The notes below the pieces were generated by a model that saw only the letters and a list, made by a program, of their open reading frames with translations, was not told where the DNA came from and did no database searches. From PALSA-505 sp963762615 (GTDB taxonomy: Bacteria > Actinomycetota > Actinomycetes > Streptosporangiales > Streptosporangiaceae): a stretch of 64,000 bases of DNA. The DNA lies in contig CAVXLG010000013.1 of the NCBI GenBank assembly GCA_963762615.1, positions 992,001-1,056,000 on the forward strand, in the 5' to 3' direction. Of the stretch, positions 32,781-40,234 are shown piece by piece. How positions within the stretch are numbered: position 1 is the first letter of the stretch; each line of letters starts with the position of its first letter. The translations under genes were made by a program, and so were the position numbers.

Positions 32781-34109
32781 ATGACCAAATCACGGATCTT
32801 GACCAGACGGGCCAAGGCGATCGTGCTGTCAGCGGGCCTGGTCACGCTCGCCGCCGCCTGCGGGTCGAGCGGCACCAGCCCCAGCGCGAGCTCGAGCTCG
32901 AAATCGATCACCGTCGCCGTTGCCTACCCCTCTCCGCCTAAGTCAGTGCTCGACCAGTTCACCGCGCAGACCGGCATCAAGGTGAACTGGGTCAACATCG
33001 GGTGGGACGACCTGCAGACCAAGATCGCCGCGGCTATGTCTGCGAACACCTACTTCGCCGATGCCGCCGACGTTGACTGGTCCAAGGTCGGCGAGTACGA
33101 GAAGACCGGCTGGTTCCTCCCGCTCAACAAGTACTTCAGCGTGACCAGCTCGAAGGCGGACATGCCGCAGCTGGACACGTTCATCTCGGACAACAAGCTG
33201 ATGGGGGTGCCGTTCGATTCGTCGTTCCTGGTCACCACCGTGAACAAGAACGACTTCGCCAAGGCAGGCGTCACGACGATGCCGACCACCCTCGCCCAGT
33301 TCACCTCCGAGCTCAAGAAGGTGGGCAAAGCCAACGGCATGGCCAACCCGCTCGACATCCAGTTCGCCACGGCCGAGGGCCTTTCCACCTGCTGGTACCA
33401 GACGACCGCGGCGTTCGGCGGTCAGGTTCTGACCGCGCAGGACACCCCGGCTTTCACCTCGCCGAGCTCACCCGGGTACAAGGCGATGACCTGGCTGGTC
33501 AACGCCTACAAGAGCGGACTGGTGCCGAAGGGCAACATCAACGTCAGCGACTACCAGGGTTTTACTACTGAGATGGCGAAGAACCGGGTCGCCGCGGTGC
33601 TGTGCGACTACTCCGGCAGCGTCGGGTCCATCTATAACGTGCCGGCATCGTCCAGCGTCGTGAACCAGACCGAGTACATCCCGACGCCAGGCGCTTCCGG
33701 CGTGGGCAAGAACGTCGCCAACCCCGATGGCATCGGGATCCCGAAGACGGCCAGGAACGTGGCCGGCGCGGTGAAGTTCATCAAGTGGTTCACCAGTACC
33801 CAGAAGCAGGCCACCTGGGCCGGGCTCCAGGGGCCGAAGAACGTGGTCAGCACGTTCCCGCTGCCGGCCCGGCTGTCCAGCTTCAACTTGCTGATCAACC
33901 ACGGGAACCCCGGTGAGATCTCGCAACTGGACGGCATCATCAAGACGCACGCACAGGCCCCGTTCCCGAATGGAGCGCCGCCGTGGTACGTGCAGTTCAG
34001 CACCGCGGTGCAGACGAACATCCACGAGGCGGCCGCCGGGCAGGAGACAGTGGCGCAGGCGGTGCAGGCGATAGCGACCCAGGTGAGCACGCTCAGGGCA
34101 TCCGGATAG
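32781..34109 (+). CDS. Sugar ABC transporter substrate-binding lipoprotein
   Basis: 442 residues. Signal peptide with lipobox Leu-Ala-Ala-Ala-Cys27, then a Ser-rich linker and a family-1 type binding-protein fold (Asp-Gln-Phe-Thr-Ala-Gln-Thr-Gly-Ile-Lys-Val, Tyr-Phe-Ala-Asp-Ala-Ala-Asp-Val-Asp, Gly-Val-Pro-Phe-Asp). Captures an oligosaccharide at the outer face of the membrane. First gene of the importer operon; ATG preceded by AGAGGAGACCG. The partner ATPase is not encoded here, so the system probably uses a shared MsiK-type ATPase as in Streptomyces. Confidence 0.9.
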   Translation: MTKSRILTRRAKAIVLSAGLVTLAAACGSSGTSPSASSSSKSITVAVAYPSPPKSVLDQFTAQTGIKVNWVNIGWDDLQTKIAAAMSANTYFADAADVDWSKVGEYEKTGWFLPLNKYFSVTSSKADMPQLDTFISDNKLMGVPFDSSFLVTTVNKNDFAKAGVTTMPTTLAQFTSELKKVGKANGMANPLDIQFATAEGLSTCWYQTTAAFGGQVLTAQDTPAFTSPSSPGYKAMTWLVNAYKSGLVPKGNINVSDYQGFTTEMAKNRVAAVLCDYSGSVGSIYNVPASSSVVNQTEYIPTPGASGVGKNVANPDGIGIPKTARNVAGAVKFIKWFTSTQKQATWAGLQGPKNVVSTFPLPARLSSFNLLINHGNPGEISQLDGIIKTHAQAPFPNGAPPWYVQFSTAVQTNIHEAAAGQETVAQAVQAIATQVSTLRASG

Positions 34110-34222
34110 GGCAGCGCCCGGCACCAGAGCAGGTGCGCGCGGCGCCAGACCAGCGCCAGAGGTATCGGCAGATCCGCCGACGCGATGAGCACGAGCGCCA
34201 CGGCCGTTAAGGAGGCTGTCCC

Positions 34223-35108
34223 GTGATGAGTGCGTCCTTCCGCCGGCGGATGCTGCCCTATGTCCTGATCTCGCCGCTGGTGGTGTTCATCGGGGCGCTG
34301 TCGTTCATCCCGACACTCGATACCACGGTCGAGGCGTTCTTCCGGGTGATGCCGCTTGACCCGCCGACCCGGTTCATCGGCCTGGGCAACTTCCGGGCGC
34401 TGTTCACGAACCCGGTCATCCGCACCTCCTGGGTCAATACCGCGGTGTACGTGGCCATCGGCGTCGTGCTCTCGGTAGTGCTCGGCACAGCGATCGCGGT
34501 AGCGCTGCGGGACCGGTTCCGCTTCCGTGGCATCGTCCTGGCCCTCGTCGTCCTGCCGTGGGCGCTGCCCGCCGTGGTCGAGGCCGTCATCTGGAGCTGG
34601 ATCTACAACCCGACCTTCGGTGTCCTGAACAGCGCGCTGCACTCGGCGCACGCCATCGGCGGCTACCACGTATGGCTCGGGCTTAACCGGTGGCTGACGA
34701 TCCTGCTGATCGAGATCGTCCAGGTCTGGCAGATCACGCCGCTGTCCGTGCTGATCATCCTGGCGGCGCTGCAGTCGATCCAGCCAGAACTGTACGAGGC
34801 AGCGCGGGTGGACGGCGCCGGCCCGCTGCAGTCGTTCCGCCGCATCTCGCTGCCGCTGATCCGCCCGGCCCTGGCCATTGCCACGGTCGAGGCGCTGGTC
34901 CTGTCGCTGAACATCTTCGACCAGGTGTACATACTCAACGGGATCGCGCCGCTTGGCTCGTCAGTCATGCTGCAGACCTACGTGACGACCTTCCAGAGCC
35001 TCAACTTCGGCGGCGGCTACGCGCTGTCGCTGCTCGTGACCGTGGCTAACCGCGGTGCTGTCCATGGGCGCGCTAGCACTGCTCTACCGCAGGGTGGAGG
35101 CCGTCTGA
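34223..35108 (+). pseudogene. Sugar ABC permease (MalF/UgpA type), frameshifted near the 3' end
   Basis: Starts at GTG 34223 (ATG 34226 also possible) after AAGGAGG. Five or six hydrophobic helices and the EAA motif Glu-Ala-Ala-Arg-Val-Asp-Gly-Ala-Gly-Pro identify an importer permease. At 35045-35049 (GTGGCTAAC) the frame goes wrong: removing one base gives Thr-Ala-Val-Leu-Ser-Met-Gly-Ala-Leu-Ala-Leu-Leu-Tyr-Arg-Arg-Val-Glu-Ala-Val and a stop at 35106-35108, which is the normal permease end and overlaps the next ATG as TGATG. As read, the frame runs on into the next gene and stops at 35230. Probably a sequencing indel, because the restored reading is perfect. Confidence 0.8.
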
Positions 35109-35175
35109 TGGCGAAGGCTGACACCCGCGACCGCACGGCGCGGGTCGTGACCCGGGTAGCGGCAGGGCCGGCCGG

Positions 35176-36030
35176 GTGCTGTCCGGTCGCCCGGCCCAGG
35201 CGACCGGACGCATTGTGGCGATCGCGGTGATCCTGCTGTGGTCGCTGTTCCCCATCTACTGGGCGCTCAACACCAGCCTGAGCACGCTGTCGGGAGCAGA
35301 CAGCACGCCTGCGCACTACTTCCCGTCGCCGCTGGTCGGCACGAGCTACCGCACGGTGTTCGGAATCGGCGGCGCAGGATCCAGCGTCACCAGCCAGTTC
35401 GGGCGATCGCTGCTCAACTCGACGATTGAGTCCGGGGCGGCGATGGTCCTCACCGTGGTCATCGCGGTCTTCGCCGCGTACGCCTTCGCCCGGCTCAGGT
35501 TCAGGTTCAAGCGGACGATCTTCGTGAGCGTGCTGGCCACGCTGCTGCTGCCCGCCTACGCAACGCTGATCCCGCTGTACCGCATCATGGCCAGCCTCGG
35601 CCTGGTGAACACCTACATCGCGGTGATCCTGGTCTACGTGTCGGGGTTCCTGCCGCTGGCGATCTGGATCCTCTACAACTACTTCAACACGATCCCGCCG
35701 GAGCTTGAGGAGGCCGCCTTCATCGACGGTGCCTCGCCGGTAGGAGCGTTGATCCGGGTGGTGATCCCGGTGGCCATGCCGGGCATCGCCGCCGCCGCGA
35801 TCATCACCTTCCTGCTGGGCTGGGCGCAGTTCTTGTTCCCGCTGATCCTCACCACCGATATATCCACCCAGCCCGTTACCGTGATCGTCGCAGCGCTGAA
35901 CCAGCAGCGTATCGTCCCGTTCACGCTGTTGATGGCGTGCGGGGTGCTAGCCGCGGCGATCCCCGGCTTGCTCGCCCTGGTGCTGAACCGCTACATCGTC
36001 CAGGGCATCACCGCCGGCGCGGTCAAATAG
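35176..36030 (+). CDS. Sugar ABC permease (MalG/UgpE type), 5' end uncertain
   Basis: 284 residues as read from GTG 35176. Six transmembrane helices and the EAA motif Glu-Glu-Ala-Ala-Phe-Ile-Asp-Gly-Ala-Ser-Pro. The natural start is likely the ATG at 35108, which overlaps the previous permease's restored stop and encodes a typical hydrophilic leader (Met-Ala-Lys-Ala-Asp-Thr-Arg-Asp-Arg); a second one-base shift near 35165-35175 is then needed to reach this frame. The last codons and stop lie in a 29-bp tandem repeat. Pairs with 34223-35108 to form the membrane channel. Confidence 0.82.
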   Translation: MLSGRPAQATGRIVAIAVILLWSLFPIYWALNTSLSTLSGADSTPAHYFPSPLVGTSYRTVFGIGGAGSSVTSQFGRSLLNSTIESGAAMVLTVVIAVFAAYAFARLRFRFKRTIFVSVLATLLLPAYATLIPLYRIMASLGLVNTYIAVILVYVSGFLPLAIWILYNYFNTIPPELEEAAFIDGASPVGALIRVVIPVAMPGIAAAAIITFLLGWAQFLFPLILTTDISTQPVTVIVAALNQQRIVPFTLLMACGVLAAAIPGLLALVLNRYIVQGITAGAVK

Positions 36031-36097
36031 CGGCACCGACCGCCGGCGCGGTCAAATAGCGGCACCGACCGCTGGCACGATCAAATAGCGGCGCTCG
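36011..36097. repeat. Three 29-bp tandem repeats with hairpins at convergent gene ends
   Basis: The unit (36011-36039) includes the last codons and TAG of the permease gene and is repeated at 36040-36068 and, with changes, at 36069-36097. Each of the first two contains ACCGC-CGGC-GCGGT (GACCGC/GCGGTC in the second), a short GC hairpin. The array separates the convergent permease and SIS genes and may act as a bidirectional terminator. Confidence 0.85.
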
Positions 36098-36107
36098 CCG
36101 CGGTCGG

Positions 36108-37037
36108 TCATCGGCCGGTGCGCACGACCGAGCGGGTCAGGTACCTGGGCCGGTCCGGGTCCAGGCCGCGGGCCTGGGCCGTGGCAACCGCCACGCGCTG
36201 GACCAGCACAAGCTCAGCCTGCGGATCCCGGCCGGCGACGACAACCGTCGCCCCCGTGCGCCTGATGTCGTGCACCAGCGCGTCGTCAGCCACGCCGAGC
36301 AACCACACCACCGATTCCTCGGTCGCGGCCGCGACCGGCCCGTGCCGGTATTCGAGCGCCGGGTACGCCTCGCTCCACGCCGCGCCTGCTTCCTCCACCT
36401 TGAGCGCTGCCTCACGGGCCACGCCGGTGGCCCAGTCGCAGCCGAGGAAGACGTAGTGCGGCCGATCGACGAGGCGATCGTCAAGCTCGGCGGCTACCGC
36501 CGCCTTCGCCTGCTCCACCACCGGCGCGAGATCGTGCCCGACGTTCGCTCTGGCCAGCGTGAGCACAGTCGTGGCGAAACGTGTCTGCACGACCGACTGC
36601 TCGTCGGCATAGTCGAGCACCAGAAGCTGGTCCGCGGCGTCGCGGATTGGCGCGAAAGCATCCGCGGTGATGCCAATCTTGCGGACCGAACTCGGCACGT
36701 TCTGCAGCGCGTCGAGCACTTCGGTGGTGGTGCCCGAGCGTGAGACGGCCAGCACCGCGTCATAGTCCCGGACCGGCAGTTCCGATGCCGCGAACGCGTC
36801 GGTCTCGCCGTATCCAGCCTCTTCACGTGCGACCGCGATCGCCGCCGCGACGTGCCACGAAGTGCCGCAGCCAGTGACGGCGACCCGCTCACCGCGACCC
36901 GGAAGAACCTTCGCAGCCTCGTCGCTGGTCGCCAGGGCTCTTGCCCAGCAGTCCGGCTGACTCGCGATCTCCGCCGACACGTGCGGCTCGCCTCGATGCG
37001 CTTCCCGGTCGTCGGGCTCGGGCATCGCTCGCCTCAT
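36108..37037 (-). CDS. SIS domain sugar isomerase/deaminase-like protein
   Basis: 309 residues with two SIS domains, as in the isomerase half of GlmS and in AgaS-type proteins: Val-Thr-Gly-Cys-Gly-Thr-Ser-Trp-His-Val-Ala, Ala-Val-Ser-Arg-Ser-Gly-Thr-Thr-Thr-Glu-Val, Phe-Leu-Gly-Cys-Asp-Trp and Leu-Glu-Tyr-Arg-His-Gly-Pro. There is no N-terminal glutaminase domain. It likely isomerises or deaminates an amino-sugar phosphate, which argues that the imported sugar contains galactosamine or glucosamine. ATG 37037 preceded by GAGGGGAGCC. Convergent with the transporter genes. Confidence 0.82.
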   Translation of the reverse strand: MRRAMPEPDDREAHRGEPHVSAEIASQPDCWARALATSDEAAKVLPGRGERVAVTGCGTSWHVAAAIAVAREEAGYGETDAFAASELPVRDYDAVLAVSRSGTTTEVLDALQNVPSSVRKIGITADAFAPIRDAADQLLVLDYADEQSVVQTRFATTVLTLARANVGHDLAPVVEQAKAAVAAELDDRLVDRPHYVFLGCDWATGVAREAALKVEEAGAAWSEAYPALEYRHGPVAAATEESVVWLLGVADDALVHDIRRTGATVVVAGRDPQAELVLVQRVAVATAQARGLDPDRPRYLTRSVVRTGR

Positions 37038-37455
37038 CCGGAAGGCTCCCCTCGGGCGACTTGAGTCAAAGTGCGCATATCTCGTCTATAAATTTGCGCG
37101 GTTCTAGGCTATTTCTTGCGACTCTATGACATGCTCGATCACATCTCAAGGTGTTCTGGGGACTCGCCCGGCCGCTCGCATGACGGCAAGAACCGCGATC
37201 CAGCCGCCCCGCGGTAGCGCTGCCGCGGGCATCCCTGCTGCTTGACGTGGACTTCTCAGCACTCACGGCCGGGCCCCGGCCCTCTCATCCCGGGCGGGAT
37301 CAGCCGAACGGGGCTGCCAGGTCATGTACGGCCAGGCTGCCCGGATCCGGCGGCCGGCGTCCTGCGTGTTATGGACAGCTAACGTCCGGGTTTCTGCGTG
37401 TTTGTGCTTGCTATCACGCTGCGCCGGCTGGCCCTCCAGGGCCAGCGCCGGACTG
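37038..37455. other. Spacer with AT-rich upstream region of the SIS gene
   Basis: No gene seen. 37065-37140 is AT-rich and must contain the SIS promoter (minus strand TATAGA at about 37090-37085). It also holds a stretch, 37091-37112 (AATTTGCGCGGTTCTAGGCTAT), that matches 31576-31599 upstream of the GH27 gene. The rest (37150-37455) has no coding character and probably contains the 3' end signals of the 37456-38886 gene. Confidence 0.5.
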
Positions 37456-38886
37456 TCAGGGCCCGACGGGCTTGACGTAGCCGAAGAACGCGCGGCGCTT
37501 GATGAGCTCGGCGACTTCAGCGGGAACCATGCTTTCCCAGGAGTCGTCGTCCGCGGCTATCCTCCGCAGCACGTCGCGACTGAAGATCGGCAGGAACTCA
37601 GGCCGGTAGTTATCCAGGTGAACGAAACTGCCCCGCCCGGCGAGATAGTCGTACAGCGGCTGCAACTCCGGCCGGACGGTGATGTCGTTCACGGTCTTGA
37701 GCTCATCCTCGGGCGAGGGCCGCACGGGGTAGACGTACAGTTTGAGGTCGTTCTTGAACAGCCGCCCGAAGCTTTCCAGGATTCCCCCCGGAAGCTGGGC
37801 GTGGTTCTTCTCGTCGAACAGGTCGATGAGGCTCGGCACCCCCATGACGATGCCGATCCGCTCGCTGGTGCGCTCAGCGATATAGGCGGCCAGGCGGTAG
37901 TAATCGAAGTAATCGCTGATCAGCACCGTCATGCCGCACGCCGCGAGCAACTCCGCGCGGGCGAGGAAGTCGCGCCGGTCCACATCGGCTCCGCCCGCGA
38001 GCAGGTTGCGCATCGTGATCTCGGTAACCGCGAGCACCGGCTTGCCAGCCACGGCAGGATCTTGTTCGAACCTCGCCCTGGCCGTCTCGAGCATGTCGAG
38101 ATTCACGTGCGTCGGCGGCCGGAAGCTGCCCCGCTCCACCAAGATCGCCTTCTTGCGCAGTACCTCACTCGGCTGCAGCACTTCCCGGTCGGGGCCGAAC
38201 ATCGCCACGCCGCTGAGCCCGATCTGGACGAGCTTGAGCGCCATGAGCCTGTTGTCCACGCGGCGGAACTCGATGCCGCGGAACTGGATCATGTCGATCT
38301 CGATGCGGCCCGTCGTCAGCCGGTCGAGGAGGCTTTCGATGAGCTTGTCCGGCTCGTGATGCTGGAAGAACGCCCCGTACAGCAGGTTCACGCCGACGAT
38401 CCCCAGTGCTTCCTGCTGCAGCCACGCCTCGACATCGAGCATCCGCACGTGCATCACGATCTGGCTCGGCTCATCGCGCGCCTGTGCCTGGAACTTCACG
38501 CCCATCCAGCCGTGGCACTCGTTGCCGCCGCGGAAGCTTCGCGCGACCACCGTGTCGGCAAACGCGAAGAAGCAGTTCTCGTCACCGCGCTCGTCGCCGA
38601 GCCGGTCGACGTTCAGCTGGAACTCCTTGTCGAGCATGCCCTGGAGCCGTCCGGCGGATACGTACCTGTCGGCCTTCCCGTAAACGGCATCGCTTACCGC
38701 CATGTCATAAGCGGAGATCGACTTCGCAACGGTGCCCGCGGCGCCGCCAACCCGGAAGAACCAGCGCACGACCTCCTGCCCGGCCCCGATCTCGGCTATC
38801 GTCCCGTACCAGGACGGATCGAGATTGATGCGCAGTGCCTTCTGATGCGTGTCCGACTCATGAGCGCCGACGATGAGCTCGCTCAT
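37456..38886 (-). CDS. Conserved protein of unknown function (family often mislabelled TonB-dependent receptor)
   Basis: 476 residues from ATG 38886 (after GGGAG). The start, Gly-Ala-His-Glu-Ser-Asp-Thr-His-Gln-Lys-Ala-Leu-Arg-Ile-Asn-Leu, and the internal Glu-Ile-Gly-Ala-Gly-Gln-Glu-Val-Val-Arg-Trp-Phe-Phe-Arg and Leu-Gly-Ile-Val-Gly-Val-Asn-Leu-Leu-Tyr-Gly-Ala-Phe are features of a family I recall from Streptomyces and cyanobacteria, deposited under names such as TonB-dependent receptor. There is no signal peptide, beta-barrel or TonB box, and the likely host has no TonB system, so that label cannot be right. The protein looks cytosolic and enzymatic. No operon partner; function unknown. 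Confidence 0.75.
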   Translation of the reverse strand: MSELIVGAHESDTHQKALRINLDPSWYGTIAEIGAGQEVVRWFFRVGGAAGTVAKSISAYDMAVSDAVYGKADRYVSAGRLQGMLDKEFQLNVDRLGDERGDENCFFAFADTVVARSFRGGNECHGWMGVKFQAQARDEPSQIVMHVRMLDVEAWLQQEALGIVGVNLLYGAFFQHHEPDKLIESLLDRLTTGRIEIDMIQFRGIEFRRVDNRLMALKLVQIGLSGVAMFGPDREVLQPSEVLRKKAILVERGSFRPPTHVNLDMLETARARFEQDPAVAGKPVLAVTEITMRNLLAGGADVDRRDFLARAELLAACGMTVLISDYFDYYRLAAYIAERTSERIGIVMGVPSLIDLFDEKNHAQLPGGILESFGRLFKNDLKLYVYPVRPSPEDELKTVNDITVRPELQPLYDYLAGRGSFVHLDNYRPEFLPIFSRDVLRRIAADDDSWESMVPAEVAELIKRRAFFGYVKPVGP

Positions 38887-39245
38887 CCGTCTCCCTGCCT
38901 GCTTACCCGGCCCCGCGGCTGCGATCTGCGACTGTCGTCCGGCCAAGGCCGGCACCGGCGGCCGACGCCGAAATTGTACTGATCTCGCCGGGCCCGACGC
39001 CAGCAGAGCCCGTTCGCCGCAAGCCCCCACGTCATGCGGGGCATTGCGGATCGTGCCCGGCCGGGCGAGGACGCGATTGCGCAGAGCGCAGCTGCCGCGG
39101 CGGTTATGAGCCCTGGGGCACGGCGGTCAGGTGGTGACCCGGTCCAGGGGCGTTTCCCCCGGCGGCGCTGGCCTCCCGCGCTCTGGGCGCTGCTACGCCC
39201 ATCCGGCCCGATTGCCGCGGCACCGCGGCCTGCCCCGAGACCTGC
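38887..39245. other. Unassigned spacer, 359 bp
   Basis: Lies between the unknown-function gene (whose promoter it must contain) and the end of nadC. Very GC-rich; no open frame with coding character and no clear hairpin noted. Confidence 0.4.
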
Positions 39246-40157
39246 CTAAACCCTCGCTCGCGCACCGGGCGCCGGCCTGGTGAGGTCCATGCCGAGGTCA
39301 AGGGACGGGGAGGAGTGGGTGAGGGCGCCGACCGCCAGGTAGTCCACGCCGGCTTCGGCGTATGCTCGCGCCCTCTCCAGGGTGAGCCCGCCGGAGGCCT
39401 CCAGCCTGGTCGCCGCTCCGGCCGCGCGTACCCGCCGGACGGCCTGCGCGCACTGGGCGGGCGTGAAGTTGTCCAGCAGCACCTCTGCGGCCCCGGCCCG
39501 CAGCGCCTCGTCCAGCTGCGCCAGGTTGTCCACCTCTACCTCGCAGGGCGCTCCTGGCGCGCGTGCCCGGACCGCGGTGATCGCGGCGGTCACCGAGCCG
39601 GCCGCCTGGATGTGGTTGTCCTTGATCAGGACCGAGTCGCCCAGGCCCATCCGGTGGTTAGTCCCGCCGCCGCACCGGACGGCGTACTTCTCCAGTGCTC
39701 TCAGGCCGGGCAGGGTCTTCCTGGAGTCCCGCACCACGGCACCGGTGGCGGCCACCGCCGCCACCCAGCGCGCCGTCGCGGTGGCGATTCCGCACAGGTG
39801 ACAGAGGAAATTCAGCGCGGTCCGCTCGGCGGTCAGCAGCCCGGGCACCGCGCCGTGCAGCACGAGCGCCGGGCGGCCGGGCGCCAGGGCGCTGCCGTCG
39901 CCGGCGGCGGAAACCACCTCGTAGCTCCCGCCGAGGACCGCGTCGAAGACGGCGAGCGCGACCGGCGCACCGGCCAGCACGCCCGGCACCCGGGGAGTGA
40001 TCTGCGCGACCGCGACCGCATCCGCGGGCACCGTGGCCTGCGTGGTCACGTCCGGCCCGTAGGCCAGGTCCTCGGCCAGGGCGGCGGACACGACGCGTGA
40101 CACCTCGCCGGGGTCCAGTCCGGCCGCCCGCAGGTCACTGGCCACCGCCGCGGACAT
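39246..40157 (-). CDS. nadC: Nicotinate-nucleotide diphosphorylase (carboxylating), quinolinate phosphoribosyltransferase
   Basis: 303 residues. Asp-Ser-Arg-Lys-Thr-Leu-Pro-Gly-Leu-Arg-Ala-Leu-Glu-Lys-Tyr-Ala-Val and Gly-Gly-Gly-Thr-Asn-His-Arg, followed by Leu-Ile-Lys-Asp-Asn-His, are the substrate-binding motifs of NadC; it makes nicotinate mononucleotide from quinolinate and PRPP. I use the ATG at 40157 (GGAG ten bases before). A GTG at 40238 would overlap the nadB stop as GTGA and add 27 low-complexity residues; translational coupling makes that start possible too. Third gene of the nadA-nadB-nadC operon. Confidence 0.92.
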   Translation of the reverse strand: MSAAVASDLRAAGLDPGEVSRVVSAALAEDLAYGPDVTTQATVPADAVAVAQITPRVPGVLAGAPVALAVFDAVLGGSYEVVSAAGDGSALAPGRPALVLHGAVPGLLTAERTALNFLCHLCGIATATARWVAAVAATGAVVRDSRKTLPGLRALEKYAVRCGGGTNHRMGLGDSVLIKDNHIQAAGSVTAAITAVRARAPGAPCEVEVDNLAQLDEALRAGAAEVLLDNFTPAQCAQAVRRVRAAGAATRLEASGGLTLERARAYAEAGVDYLAVGALTHSSPSLDLGMDLTRPAPGARARV

Positions 40158-40234
40158 GGCGCGGGGCTCCAGCCCGGGCGCCGGCAGGTTCCCCGCGGTC
40201 GCGGCCGACGGCCGGCCGGCGGTGCCGTGACCGG

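Noticed and set aside
37324..38982. 552-codon plus-strand open frame opposite the unknown-function gene
   Set aside because: His/Glu/Arg-rich antisense composition; the minus strand has the conserved family sequence.
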